DNA from: Ruminococcaceae bacterium UBA1741
Lineage (GTDB): Bacteria; Bacillota; Clostridia; Oscillospirales; Acutalibacteraceae
Length of the DNA: 64,000 bases
NCBI GenBank assembly: GCA_002315685.1
Contig: DCHX01000007.1
Location: forward strand, 71,203-135,202
Direction: 5' to 3'
Shown: positions 8,442-17,217 of the stretch, piece after piece
Layout: each line of letters starts with the position of its first letter
Position numbering within the stretch: position 1 is the first letter of the stretch
Position numbers and translations under genes: made by a program
Notes under the pieces: generated by a model
The model's database searches: none
Told to the model about the DNA's origin: nothing
What the model saw: the letters and a program-made list of their open reading frames with translations, nothing else

Positions 8442-8924
8442 ATGAATATTGAACTTTTGAAGGTTTTGGCTACAAATGCCCGTTATTCGGTTGATGACCT
8501 TGCTACAATGCTCGGTATTTCTACCGATGAAGTACAATCGCAAATAAAGACTTTCGAGAAAAAAGGTATTATTTGCGGATATAAGGCTGTTATTGACTGG
8601 GATAAAATAGACGGTACTTATGTTTCGGCTATTGTTGAACTTAATGTTGTTCCGAAAGCAGGACTCGGATTTGAAGAAGTTGCCGAAAAAATTGCCTCGT
8701 ATAGAGAGGTTGAGTCGGTTTATCTTATGTCGGGCGTGTATGACCTTAATGTAGTTGTAAAAGGAAAAACTCTTCAAGATATTGCTCGTTTTGTTGCCCG
8801 AGAGCTTGCTACTATTGATTCCGTTACATCTACTACAACCCATTTTGTTATGCGTCGCTACAAAGAAATGGATGTTAAGCTTTACAACAGCGACAAAGAT
8901 GACAGGGGGCAATTTCTTTTATGA
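8442..8924 (+). CDS. Lrp/AsnC family transcriptional regulator
   Basis: A 160-residue regulator with an N-terminal helix-turn-helix (about 1-50, containing SVDDLATMLGISTDEV) and a C-terminal RAM/ligand domain (about 60-140). The longer frame starts at 8424, overlapping the previous stop, but GGAGG at 8429-8433 fits the ATG at 8442, so I use that. The stop overlaps the start of an aminotransferase gene (ATGA). The pair probably works together, with the regulator sensing an amino acid handled by the aminotransferase; this is inferred from coupling alone. Confidence 0.88.
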   Translation: MNIELLKVLATNARYSVDDLATMLGISTDEVQSQIKTFEKKGIICGYKAVIDWDKIDGTYVSAIVELNVVPKAGLGFEEVAEKIASYREVESVYLMSGVYDLNVVVKGKTLQDIARFVARELATIDSVTSTTTHFVMRRYKEMDVKLYNSDKDDRGQFLL

Positions 8925-10093
8925 TAGACTATTCATCCATTTTGAATAAAACGGTTTTAGATATTAAGCCGTCGGGTATCAGAAAGTTTTTTGATATTGC
9001 CGAAACAATGGATGAGGTAATTTCGTTAGGCGTTGGCGAACCCGACTTTCAAACTCCGTGGGAGGTGAGAAAAGCCGGTATAACATCTCTTGAAAAAGGA
9101 AAGACTAAATATACCTCTAACAAGGGACTTGATGCTCTTCGCCAAGAAATAACAAATTACCTTTTAAGAAAATATAATATAAAATATGACAGCAAAAGCG
9201 AAGTTTTGGTAACTGTCGGCGGAAGTGAGGCTATTGATGCTACTATCCGTGCTATTATATCTTTCGGCGACGAGGTAATTATCCCGCAACCGAGTTATGT
9301 TTGTTATGAGCCTATTACAATGCTTGCGGGCGGAAAGCCGGTTATAATCGAAACAAAAGCCGAAGATGACTTTAAGCTTACGAAAAAGCAACTTTTGGAT
9401 GCTATTACCGATAAAACAAAGCTTTTAATACTTCCGTTTCCCTGCAATCCTACGGGTGCGATTATGGAAAAAGAGGATTTGATTGAAATTGCCGAGGTTT
9501 TGAAAGATACCGACATTATTGTTTTATCTGACGAAATTTATTCCGAGCTTACTTTTTCCGGTAACGGTCATATAGCTCCTGCAAGTATTGACGGACTGTA
9601 CGAAAGGACTGTTACGGTAAACGGATTTTCAAAGGCGTTTTCAATGACAGGTTGGCGATTAGGTTACGCTTGCGGACCGAAAGAGCTTATGAGCCAAATT
9701 ACAAAAATTCATCAGTTTGCAATTATGTGTGCGCCTACTACATCTCAATATGCCGCTATTGAAGCACTTAAAAACTGCGACAGTGCCGTGGCAAGTATGC
9801 ACGAAGAATATAATCGAAGAAGAAGACTTATTACAAAAGGCTTTAACGATATAGGGCTTACCTGCCGTGAGCCGAAGGGCGCATTTTATGTTTTCCCGTC
9901 AATTAAGTCAACGGGTCTTTCAAGTGATGAATTTTGTGAAAGACTTCTTAACGAAAAGCATGTTGCCGTAGTGCCCGGCACCGCTTTCGGTCAAGGTGGC
10001 GAGGGCTTTATCAGGGCATCATACTGTTACAGCACAGAGCATATTTTAGAGGCACTAAATAGAATATCTGAGTTTTTAGAACAATTTAAGTGA
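8921..10093 (+). CDS. Pyridoxal-phosphate aminotransferase, class I/II
   Basis: A 390-residue fold-type I aminotransferase. Visible are LGVGEPDFQTPW near the N-terminus, the cofactor segment PCNPTGAIM and LSDEIYSELTF, the Schiff-base lysine in NGFSKAFSMTGWRLGY (about residue 234), and the substrate arginine in EGFIRASY. This is the usual layout of aspartate/aromatic/branched-chain aminotransferases of the PatA/AspC group; the exact amino acid is not clear. It starts inside the stop of the Lrp-type gene and is followed by lemA. Confidence 0.9.
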   Translation: MIDYSSILNKTVLDIKPSGIRKFFDIAETMDEVISLGVGEPDFQTPWEVRKAGITSLEKGKTKYTSNKGLDALRQEITNYLLRKYNIKYDSKSEVLVTVGGSEAIDATIRAIISFGDEVIIPQPSYVCYEPITMLAGGKPVIIETKAEDDFKLTKKQLLDAITDKTKLLILPFPCNPTGAIMEKEDLIEIAEVLKDTDIIVLSDEIYSELTFSGNGHIAPASIDGLYERTVTVNGFSKAFSMTGWRLGYACGPKELMSQITKIHQFAIMCAPTTSQYAAIEALKNCDSAVASMHEEYNRRRRLITKGFNDIGLTCREPKGAFYVFPSIKSTGLSSDEFCERLLNEKHVAVVPGTAFGQGGEGFIRASYCYSTEHILEALNRISEFLEQFK

Positions 10094-10104
10094 GGAAATT
10101 TTTT

Positions 10105-10674
10105 ATGAAAAAAGGTATAAAGGTTTTAATAATTGTTTTAGCAATAGTTCTTGTGATTGCAATTCCGACAATTTCTTCATATAACGGTCTTGTTTCGTCC
10201 CAAGAAAAGGTGAATAATGCAAAATCGCAAATTTCAACACAGCTTCAAAGACGTGCTGATTTAATTCCTAACTTTGTAAAAACGGTTAAGGGTTATTCCG
10301 ACTATGAAAGTGAAACCTATATTGCCGTAACCGAAGCCCGTTCTGCTGTTAATAATGCAAATTCCGTTTCAAAACAACAGGAAGCATCAGAAGAGCTTGA
10401 TAAGGCTATTTCGGTTTTTGTAAATGCCGTTACGGAAAATTATCCCGAGCTTAAAGCGAGTGAGCAATATACCGCTTTGCTTGATGAACTTGCGGGAACC
10501 GAAAATCGTTTGGCGGTTGCAAGAAAAGATTATAATGATGTTGCCGAAAGCTATAATGTTTCGATAAAGAAATTCCCACGAAGCATTATTGCGGGAATTT
10601 TCGGATTTGAAAAGGTGGATTATTTTGAAAATGCCGAAGGAACTGACCAAGTTCCCGAAGTGTCTTTTGAATAA
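10105..10674 (+). CDS. lemA: LemA family protein
   Basis: A 189-residue protein with an N-terminal membrane helix (about 3-24) and a coiled, helical body on the outer side, including the family motif QLQRRADLIPNFVKTVKGY and an ending FGFEKVDYFE. GTGAGGAAA before ATG 10105 sets the start; the GTG in that site at 10090 is part of the ribosome-binding site. LemA often neighbours a TPM-domain protein, as it does here. Its molecular role is not established. Confidence 0.9.
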   Translation: MKKGIKVLIIVLAIVLVIAIPTISSYNGLVSSQEKVNNAKSQISTQLQRRADLIPNFVKTVKGYSDYESETYIAVTEARSAVNNANSVSKQQEASEELDKAISVFVNAVTENYPELKASEQYTALLDELAGTENRLAVARKDYNDVAESYNVSIKKFPRSIIAGIFGFEKVDYFENAEGTDQVPEVSFE

Positions 10675-10679
10675 TCAGT

Positions 10680-11468
10680 GTGAATTTAATGAAAAAAATA
10701 CTATCAATTTTTTTGTGCGTGTTTGTTATCTCTTCGCTTTTGTGCCTTTGCGGTTGCGAAGAAGAAACACTTAAACCTACCCAAAAGTTTTTTATAAATG
10801 ACTTTGCCGATGTGGTTGATGAAGCGGACGAGGAAACTATATACAACAAAGGCGCCGAGCTTGCCGAAAAAACAAAGGCACAGGTAGTGGTTGTAACTGT
10901 TGAAACGACAAACGGCGATGAAATCTCCGATTATGCTCTAAATTTAGGTAGAGAATGGGGAGTAGGCGACAAGGAAAAAAACAATGGTGTTGTAATTCTT
11001 TTGGCGAGTGAGGATAGGCAGGTTTATATATCCGTAGGCTACGGCCTTGAAGGTGCTTTGCCCGATAGCAAAACGGGTAGAATTCTTGATAATTACGGCA
11101 CTCCCTATTTTAAGAACGATAATTTCTCGGTAGGTCTTGTAAGTGTTTATAATGCCGTGCTTGACGAAATTTATGTTGAGTACGGATTTGAGCCGAGCGA
11201 AAGCTATGTTCCTGCCGATGACTTGCCCGAGGCGGTAGAAGAGGGCAGTTCTGCTACGACAGTAATTGTCAGCTGGTTAATACTTTTGGTTATTATAATT
11301 CTTTATTCGCTTTTTTTCAGAAGACGGGGAATTATTTTACTTCCGTTCGGATTCGGAAGCGGAAACGGCAATAATCATTTCGGAGGCTTCGGTTCAGGCG
11401 GAGGCTTCGGCGGTTTTAGTGGCGGCGGCGGTAGCTTCGGCGGCGGCGGAGCCGGTAGAGGATTTTAA
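10680..11468 (+). CDS. TPM-domain lipoprotein (YgcG-like)
   Basis: A 262-residue envelope protein. The N-terminus is a lipoprotein signal ending in LLCLCGC, with the final Cys followed by acidic residues. The TPM domain (about 38-165) carries FADVVDEADE, QVVVVTVET and YGLEGALPD. A membrane helix (about 193-212) is followed by a basic stretch and a Gly/Phe/Ser-rich tail. Family relatives are linked to photosystem repair phosphatases in plants and are of unclear role in bacteria. The start may be GTG 10680 or ATG 10689; neither has a strong ribosome-binding site, which fits coupling to lemA six bases upstream. Confidence 0.85.
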   Translation: MNLMKKILSIFLCVFVISSLLCLCGCEEETLKPTQKFFINDFADVVDEADEETIYNKGAELAEKTKAQVVVVTVETTNGDEISDYALNLGREWGVGDKEKNNGVVILLASEDRQVYISVGYGLEGALPDSKTGRILDNYGTPYFKNDNFSVGLVSVYNAVLDEIYVEYGFEPSESYVPADDLPEAVEEGSSATTVIVSWLILLVIIILYSLFFRRRGIILLPFGFGSGNGNNHFGGFGSGGGFGGFSGGGGSFGGGGAGRGF

Positions 11469-11486
11469 CATAAAGGAAAGTATTGA

Positions 11487-12620
11487 ATGTCAGAGGATTT
11501 TTACTCCAAAGATTACGGCGATTATTTCAGTAAAATTGAAGAAAAATTAAATTCGCCTTCAAAAACCGATAGAAAATATTCGAATCAAAATAACTTAAAA
11601 TCACGAAAGAAAAAAAGACTCTTTTTAGTTATTAAGGTTAATGCTGTAAGAGCTTTGGCGGTTTTAATTTTCGCACTGCTTGTTTTCGGGATTTTTGTCG
11701 GCGTAAAATCGTGTGCCGATAATAAAAAAGAAGGTAAAACGGCAAATCCCGATAATACTGTAAGTCAAGCCGAAAACAAAACGGATAACACGAAAAAGAA
11801 TGAAACTAAAAGTGTTTCTTTTGCGAAGCGTAACAGTAGTACATTAAGCGTTGATGCCGATATAAAAAGCCAAATATCGCTTTTTATTGACGACGACAGC
11901 AATACCGTAATTGCTTCACGAAATTCGGATAAAAAGGCTTTTCCCGCCTCTACTACAAAGGTTATGACACTTTTAGTGGCTGTCGAAAACATTACGGATC
12001 TATCGGATACATTTACTATGACTTACCAAATAACCGACCCGCTTTATAGAGACGGGGCAACGGTTGCCGGTTTTTCGGCAGGTGAGGTTATTACGGTAGA
12101 GGATATGCTGTACGGTACGATTTTACCCTCCGGCGGAGATGCGGCTATCGGTCTTGCACAAAAGATTTCAGGTAGCGAAGAAGCTTTTGTAAATCTTATG
12201 AACGGTAAAGCGAAGCAGTTAGGTCTTAAAAATACCCATTTTACAAACTGTACGGGGCTTCATAATGATAATCACTATACTACTGCCGAAGATTTGGCGG
12301 TTATTTTCAGAAACGCGCTTAAAAACGAGCTTTGCAAAAAAATAATATCTACATATAGGTTTACAACCTCAAAAACCGATAAGCACCCCGAGGGTATTCT
12401 TCTTGAAAATACTATTTTCAAGTATATGTACGGAACCGAGCCCGAAACCGCTACTATTTTAGGCGGTAAGACGGGTTTTGTAAACGAATCGGGTTATTGC
12501 ATTGTTACATACGGAAAAAGCCAAACTGATAAAAATTATGTGTGTGTTACTCTAAATGGAGAATCCCGTTGGCCTGCCGTTTACGATCAAATCAATATGT
12601 ATAAGAAGTATGCAAAATAA
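11487..12620 (+). CDS. D-alanyl-D-alanine carboxypeptidase (S11 family)
   Basis: A 377-residue penicillin-binding protein that trims the last D-Ala of peptidoglycan pentapeptides. It has a cytoplasmic N-terminal stretch of about 45 residues, a membrane helix (about 54-74), a charged linker, and the S11 domain. Motif 1 is STTK in FPASTTKVMTLL; motif 3 is KTG in GGKTGFVNESGY. At the place of SxN the sequence reads LPSGGDAA, so the usual Asn is Gly, a change seen in some Clostridial relatives. It ends soon after the KTG domain without the amphipathic C-terminal anchor of DacA, as expected with an N-terminal anchor. The start follows AAAGGAAAG. Confidence 0.88.
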   Translation: MSEDFYSKDYGDYFSKIEEKLNSPSKTDRKYSNQNNLKSRKKKRLFLVIKVNAVRALAVLIFALLVFGIFVGVKSCADNKKEGKTANPDNTVSQAENKTDNTKKNETKSVSFAKRNSSTLSVDADIKSQISLFIDDDSNTVIASRNSDKKAFPASTTKVMTLLVAVENITDLSDTFTMTYQITDPLYRDGATVAGFSAGEVITVEDMLYGTILPSGGDAAIGLAQKISGSEEAFVNLMNGKAKQLGLKNTHFTNCTGLHNDNHYTTAEDLAVIFRNALKNELCKKIISTYRFTTSKTDKHPEGILLENTIFKYMYGTEPETATILGGKTGFVNESGYCIVTYGKSQTDKNYVCVTLNGESRWPAVYDQINMYKKYAK

Positions 12621-12631
12621 GGAGAAACAAA

Positions 12632-13231
12632 ATGAATATTGTATGTCTTGATATGGAGGGTGTTTTAGTCCCTGAAATTTGGATTGCCTTTGCTAATAAA
12701 ACAGGTATTCCCGAGCTTAAAATCACTACCCGTGATGAGCCTGATTATGATAAACTGATGAAATACCGCATTAAGATTTTGAAAGAGCATAATTTAGGTC
12801 TTAAAGAAATTCAAGAGGTTATCGAACAAATTGATATTATGGATGGTGCAAAGGAGTTTTTAGATGAGCTTCGCAGTATTACGCAGGTCATTATTTTAAG
12901 TGATACCTTTGAACAGTTTGCAACTCCTCTTATGAAAAAGCTCGGATGGCCTACGATTTTTTGTAACACCTTAGAGGTTGCCGAAAACGGCGAAATTACC
13001 GGCTTTAAGATGCGTGTTGATAAATCAAAATATACAACCGTAAAAGCATTACAGTCGATAGGCTATGATACAATAGCATCGGGCGACAGTTTTAATGACC
13101 TTGGAATGATAAAGGCAAGTAAAGCAGGATTTTTATTTAAGAGTACCGATAAAATAAAGGCTGACTATCCCGAAATTCCCGCCTTTGAAGAATACGGCGA
13201 ATTGCTTGAAGCAATAAAAAAAGCATTATAA
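12632..13231 (+). CDS. thrH: ThrH: phosphoserine phosphatase / homoserine phosphotransferase
   Basis: A 199-residue HAD-superfamily enzyme. Motif I is CLDMEGVLVP, with Asp6 as the nucleophile and Asp8 replaced by Glu as MEG, which is typical for ThrH; motif II is ILSDT; motif IV is ASGDSFNDLGM. ThrH dephosphorylates phosphoserine and can pass the phosphate to homoserine. GGAGAAACAAA precedes the ATG. It closes the run begun by the Lrp-type regulator, so a serine/threonine link is plausible but inferred. A terminator-like hairpin follows. Confidence 0.88.
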   Translation: MNIVCLDMEGVLVPEIWIAFANKTGIPELKITTRDEPDYDKLMKYRIKILKEHNLGLKEIQEVIEQIDIMDGAKEFLDELRSITQVIILSDTFEQFATPLMKKLGWPTIFCNTLEVAENGEITGFKMRVDKSKYTTVKALQSIGYDTIASGDSFNDLGMIKASKAGFLFKSTDKIKADYPEIPAFEEYGELLEAIKKAL

Positions 13232-13243
13232 GTTTAGAATAAA

Positions 13244-13277
13244 CCTCCCTAAGATTGAGATAATATCTTCGGGAGGG
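13244..13277 (+). terminator. Hairpin combining a terminator and the next Shine-Dalgarno
   Basis: CCTCCC (13244-13249) pairs with GGGAGG (13271-13276), extended inside by AAGAT/ATCTT after one mismatch, and followed by a T run at 13279-13285. The 3' arm GGGAGGG is also the ribosome-binding site of the dehydrogenase gene starting with TTG at 13284. Confidence 0.75.
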
Positions 13278-13283
13278 ATTTTT

Positions 13284-14267
13284 TTGAAAACAATAGCTTT
13301 TTTTGATGCAAAGCCTTATGATAGGCAAAGCTTTTCTATGGTTGAGGACGAGGATATAAATATCCGATATTTTGAAAACAAACTAAATGCCGATACGGTT
13401 AGTATGGCGGCGTGTTGCGACGGAGTATGTGCCTTTGTTAATGATAATGTTGATAAAAATGTTATCAATAAGCTTTATGAATACGGTGTCGGTGTAGTCG
13501 CTATGCGGTGCGCGGGATATAATAATGTTGATATTAAGGCGGCAAACGGAAAGGTAAAAATTCTTCGTGTACCTGCCTATTCGCCTTATGCTATCGCCGA
13601 GCATACAATGGGAATGATTTTAACCCTTAACAGAAAGCTTCATAAAGCTTATATCAGAACAAGAGACCATAATTTTTCTCTTGACGGCCTTTGCGGTTTT
13701 GATTTGCACAAAAAAACAGTAGGAATAGTCGGCACCGGAAAAATAGGTTGTGCCTTTTCGGAAATTTGTAACGGGTTCGGTATGAAGGTTTTAGGCTATG
13801 ACCCGTACGAAAATTCCGAATTTAAGGGAGAATACTGTGATTTTGATAGGCTTTTAACACAAAGTGATATAGTATCGCTTCATTGTCCTCTTACAAAGGA
13901 TAATCATAACCTAATAAACCGAGAAACAGTAAACAAAATGAAAAAGGGTGTTTATATTATAAACACTTCGCGCGGACAGCTAATTGACACCGAGGCAATT
14001 ATCGAGGGCATAAAATCAGGTCAAATAGGAGCTGCCGGACTTGATGTTTATGAGGAGGAAACAACCCTTTTCTTTGAGGATAAGTCGGACGATATTATTT
14101 ATGACGATAAATTTTTAACCCTTATTTCAATGCCTAATGTGTTAGTAACATCACACCAAGCATTCTTAACCCGTGAAGCACTTTACGGAATTGCCGAAAC
14201 TACAATGCAAAACTTTAAGGCTTATTTTAATGATGAAGAACTGAAAAATGAGGTTGTTGCGAAATAA
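13284..14267 (+). CDS. ldhA: D-2-hydroxyacid dehydrogenase, probable D-lactate dehydrogenase
   Basis: Reduces pyruvate to D-lactate with NADH in relatives, a fermentation step. The 327-residue protein begins KTIAFFDAKPYD, as D-LDH proteins do, and carries the Rossmann motif GIVGTGKIG (about 149-157), the catalytic Arg in NTSRGQLID, Glu in LDVYEEE, and His in TSHQAFLT. The start is TTG with GGGAGGG seven bases upstream, and that site lies in the hairpin before it, so translation may depend on opening of the hairpin. Substrate choice is inferred from family resemblance. Confidence 0.88.
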   Translation: MKTIAFFDAKPYDRQSFSMVEDEDINIRYFENKLNADTVSMAACCDGVCAFVNDNVDKNVINKLYEYGVGVVAMRCAGYNNVDIKAANGKVKILRVPAYSPYAIAEHTMGMILTLNRKLHKAYIRTRDHNFSLDGLCGFDLHKKTVGIVGTGKIGCAFSEICNGFGMKVLGYDPYENSEFKGEYCDFDRLLTQSDIVSLHCPLTKDNHNLINRETVNKMKKGVYIINTSRGQLIDTEAIIEGIKSGQIGAAGLDVYEEETTLFFEDKSDDIIYDDKFLTLISMPNVLVTSHQAFLTREALYGIAETTMQNFKAYFNDEELKNEVVAK

Positions 14268-14303
14268 TAATTGTTGTGGTATAATTGCCTTTGGTGATTT
14301 ATT

Positions 14304-14975
14304 ATGACAAAAATTTATTTAATACGACATTGTGAAGCGATAGGAAATCAATATAGGCTTTTTCAGGGCGGTCTTAATTGCGATATAACAAAGCTCGGTC
14401 AAACTCAACTTGATTTTTTGACCGAAAGATTTAAGGATGTTCAAATTGATGCTATGTACACAAGCCCGTTGATTAGGGCACAGAAAACGGCTTTTGCGGT
14501 TTTAGGCGACCGTTTTATGGATGTTAAAATAGATAACGACCTTCGTGAAATAAATGCGGGTATCTTTGACGGAAAGCCTTTTGCAGAGTCGTTTGATACA
14601 AACGCCGAAATGGCTGATGCTTGGTATCATCATCCGCAGGATTTTGCTCCCGAGGGCGGAGAAGCTATGCGTGATGCTTATGAGAGAATTTATAATGTAA
14701 TTTTGAAAATTGCCGAAGAAAACCCCGATAAAACAGTAGGAATAGCACTTCACGGCGGTGTTATCCGTTGTCTTTTGGCTCGGATTTTTTACGGAACTAT
14801 CGAAAAGCTCGGAGATGTTGCTTGGACTGAAAATACCGCCGTTGCACTGCTTGATTACGAGGACGGTAAGTTTACTGTTGAGTATTGGAATGACCATACT
14901 CATTTGCCGGACGAGTTTTTACCCGTAAGGCATAGACTTTCGACCTTTATGCAAAAGGTGGATGAAGTAAAATGA
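14304..14975 (+). CDS. Histidine phosphatase (phosphoglycerate mutase-like)
   Basis: A 223-residue member of the histidine phosphatase superfamily. The phosphohistidine motif reads LIRHCEAIGN, with Cys where RHGE has Gly; the second histidine is in GIALHGGVIRCLL, and TSPLIRAQKTA and the acid in LREINAGIFDG are present. The substrate cannot be read from sequence; cofactor-independent phosphatases of this branch act on sugar phosphates or on phosphoserine. Its last codon overlaps ruvX (ATGA). The start follows TTGGTGATTTATT. Confidence 0.87.
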   Translation: MTKIYLIRHCEAIGNQYRLFQGGLNCDITKLGQTQLDFLTERFKDVQIDAMYTSPLIRAQKTAFAVLGDRFMDVKIDNDLREINAGIFDGKPFAESFDTNAEMADAWYHHPQDFAPEGGEAMRDAYERIYNVILKIAEENPDKTVGIALHGGVIRCLLARIFYGTIEKLGDVAWTENTAVALLDYEDGKFTVEYWNDHTHLPDEFLPVRHRLSTFMQKVDEVK

Positions 14976-15502
14976 TTATTATGGGTGTTGATTTGGGAAT
15001 CGCAAGAACAGGAATTGCAACCTCGGACGAAGGCGAAAAATTTGCTTTTCCTAAAAACGTTATTAAAGAGTATAATATCGAAAGGCTTGTAAATAAAATT
15101 TGCGAGCTTGTAAATGAATACGGTGTAGGGGAAATAGTGGTAGGACTTCCGAAAAATATGGACGGCTCTTTGGGAGAAAGGGCACAAACCTGTACCGAAA
15201 TTGCCGAAAAAATAAAGGAAAAGAGCGGTATTCCTACCGAAATGTATGACGAGCGCTGTACCACAATGGAGGCTTATAATCTTCTCGATATGAATAATAC
15301 ATTCGGCAAGAAAAGAAAAGAAAATATAGATGCGGTTGCCGCAACTGTTATACTCGAAGGGTATTTGAGTTACAAAAAGAACAAAAAGCTTTTTGATAGC
15401 CAAAAGGAAACATTAGACACATTTTTATCTACAAAAGCCATCACAAAAGAGCAGTATGATAAAAGTCTAAACGGACTAAAAGAAAAAATGAAAATAGTAT
15501 AA
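14972..15502 (+). CDS. ruvX: Putative pre-16S rRNA nuclease / Holliday junction resolvase-like
   Basis: A YqgF/RuvX family protein. The RNase H-like core shows GVDLGIARTGIATSD, then GEIVVGLPKNMDGSLGERA, YDERCTTMEA and KENIDAVAATVILEGYL, giving the usual acidic residues. In E. coli the family member YqgF finishes the 5' end of 16S rRNA; the resolvase role was proposed earlier. At 176 residues it is longer than the 140-150 usual, with an extra charged helical tail (about 140-176). The ATG overlaps the preceding stop; an in-frame ATG at 14981 is an alternative. A bidirectional terminator follows. Confidence 0.9.
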   Translation: MIIMGVDLGIARTGIATSDEGEKFAFPKNVIKEYNIERLVNKICELVNEYGVGEIVVGLPKNMDGSLGERAQTCTEIAEKIKEKSGIPTEMYDERCTTMEAYNLLDMNNTFGKKRKENIDAVAATVILEGYLSYKKNKKLFDSQKETLDTFLSTKAITKEQYDKSLNGLKEKMKIV

Positions 15503-15503
15503 T

Positions 15504-15541
15504 AAAAAGTGCCGTGAAACCAAAATTTCACAGCACTTTTT
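15504..15541. terminator. Bidirectional terminator between ruvX and dapB
   Basis: AAAAAGTGC...GTGAAA (15504-15519) pairs with TTTCAC...GCACTTTTT (15526-15541), with a single mismatch on each side, so it ends both converging transcripts. Confidence 0.88.
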
Positions 15542-15551
15542 AATATGATTT

Positions 15552-16307
15552 TTATAGTGATAAAATATTATTCATATCGTAAAGACCTACATCTTGCTTT
15601 GATATAAACTCACAAGCCCGAAGTGCGCCAAATGCAAAAACTTCTTTTGAAAAAGCCGTATGTGAAATAGAAATCACTTCGTCATTTCCTGCGAAAATAA
15701 CCTCGTGTTCGCCGACTATTGTTCCGCCTCTAACCGAGTGAATACCAATCTCGTTTGTCGAGCGTTTAGCACGCTTTGAGTGGCGGTCATATTCGTAAGA
15801 ATACTTTTCGTTGTTTACCGAGTTAATCGCATTAGCGAGCATTAAAGCGGTACCCGAGGGTGCATCTATCTTTTTGTTATGGTGTTTTTCGATAATCTCA
15901 ATATCAAATCCGTCAAGGAGAACACTTGAAGCCTTTTTGACAAGAGAGCAAAGCAAATTTACACCAAGCGACATATTAGCGGTAAAGAAAATAGGTATTA
16001 TCTTTGATGCTTTCTTAATCTTTTCAATTTGCTCCTCGGAATATCCCGTTGTCGCAAGAACGCAAGGCACACTGTTCTTTTCGGCAAATGCTAAAAGTCC
16101 GTCAAGCACTGCCGGATTTGAAAAATCAACAATAACATCGGGAATAACATTTACGCTTTCAAAATCCGCAAAAAGCGGAAAATCGGTAGGTGCATTAAAT
16201 CTATCTACACCGCAAACAATTTGTATATCCTCTTTTTCTTCGCAAATCGCAGTAATTTTCCTGCCGATTTGACCTAATGCTCCTGAAAGAAGTATTTTTA
16301 ACATCAT
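15552..16307 (-). CDS. dapB: 4-hydroxy-tetrahydrodipicolinate reductase
   Basis: NAD(P)H-dependent reduction in the lysine/diaminopimelate pathway. The protein of about 251 residues starts LKILLSGALGQIGRKI, a Rossmann motif (GALGQIG); the catalytic EKHHNKKIDAPSGTA carries the histidine and lysine pair. The open frame extends 10 codons further upstream, but GTGAGGAAAAA lies just before ATG ATG at 16307/16304, so I use 16307. It follows dapA closely and shares its transcript. Confidence 0.93.
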   Translation of the reverse strand: MMLKILLSGALGQIGRKITAICEEKEDIQIVCGVDRFNAPTDFPLFADFESVNVIPDVIVDFSNPAVLDGLLAFAEKNSVPCVLATTGYSEEQIEKIKKASKIIPIFFTANMSLGVNLLCSLVKKASSVLLDGFDIEIIEKHHNKKIDAPSGTALMLANAINSVNNEKYSYEYDRHSKRAKRSTNEIGIHSVRGGTIVGEHEVIFAGNDEVISISHTAFSKEVFAFGALRACEFISKQDVGLYDMNNILSL

Positions 16308-16323
16308 TTTTTCCTCACAATAT

Positions 16324-17211
16324 TTATAAAAGTCCAATTTCCGAAAGCTTTGATTTTACAAGCTCCACATTTTGTTTTGTCATAGGATAAAGCGGAAGTC
16401 TGCAAGGACCTGCGTTATATCCTAAAATATTCATAGCTTCCTTTACGGGAATCGGGTTTACATCACAAAACATAGAATTCATAATCCCGGTTGCCTTAAC
16501 CTGCATATCGGTAGCTTTTTGTTTGTCGCCGTGCAAATAATTGTAGCAAAGCTCGTGCATATATTCGGGCATAAAGTTCGAAAGGACCGAAATAGTACCT
16601 ATTCCGCCTAATGACATAATCGGAACACTTTGGTCATCATTTCCCGAATAAATATCAAGCTCATCACCGCAAAGGTATTTGGTTTGGGCAACACTTGATA
16701 AATCGCCGTTAGCTTCTTTTACGGCAACAATTCTTTGATGCTTTGAAAGCTCTTTGTAGGTTTCCGGCTTTATTTGAACGCCAGTACGGGAAGGAACATT
16801 ATAAAGAATAATGGGCTTATTAACTCTATCGGCAATATAGTTGTAGTGAGCAACAAGTCCGTTTTGCGAGGTCTTGTTGTAGTAAGGTGCTACCATCAAG
16901 AAAGCATCGGCGCCTAATTTTTCGGCATCATTACAAAGCTCGACAGAATAAACGGTATCGTTACTTCCTGTTCCTGCAATAATCGGAACTCTTTTGTTTG
17001 CAACCTTTGCGGAATACTCAATTACCTTTAAGTGTTCGTCATAGCGAAGAGTAGATTTTTCTCCCGTAGTACCGCAAATTACAAGAGCATCAACACCTCT
17101 TCTTATTTGCTCGTCAACCAACGCTTGAAGACAGTCGTAATTAACCGAATAATCATCATTCATCGGTGTAATAAGTGCGGTTGCAACTCCTTCAAAAACT
17201 CGCTTTTTCAT
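16324..17211 (-). CDS. dapA: 4-hydroxy-tetrahydrodipicolinate synthase
   Basis: Condenses pyruvate with aspartate semialdehyde, the first committed step to diaminopimelate and lysine. The 295-residue protein has the class I aldolase layout: ALITPMNDD, the catalytic Thr pair in CGTTGEKSTL, Tyr in ILYNVPSRTG and the Schiff-base Lys in IVAVKEANGD. I place the start at 17211 (MKKRVFEG); the frame continues 12 codons upstream without a proper ribosome-binding site. The likely site GAAAGGAATGG (17230-17220) is perfectly complementary to a segment of the hairpin just upstream, so its translation may be regulated. Confidence 0.93.
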   Translation of the reverse strand: MKKRVFEGVATALITPMNDDYSVNYDCLQALVDEQIRRGVDALVICGTTGEKSTLRYDEHLKVIEYSAKVANKRVPIIAGTGSNDTVYSVELCNDAEKLGADAFLMVAPYYNKTSQNGLVAHYNYIADRVNKPIILYNVPSRTGVQIKPETYKELSKHQRIVAVKEANGDLSSVAQTKYLCGDELDIYSGNDDQSVPIMSLGGIGTISVLSNFMPEYMHELCYNYLHGDKQKATDMQVKATGIMNSMFCDVNPIPVKEAMNILGYNAGPCRLPLYPMTKQNVELVKSKLSEIGLL

Positions 17212-17217
17212 AATTAA

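Noticed and set aside
8394..8912. A 172-codon minus-strand gene opposite the Lrp-type regulator
   Set aside because: Antisense shadow; the forward frame has clear domains and a good ribosome-binding site.
14304..14340. Inactivating change in the histidine phosphatase RHG motif
   Set aside because: RHC in place of RHG keeps the catalytic Arg-His pair and occurs in Clostridial relatives as far as I recall; not evidence of a broken gene.
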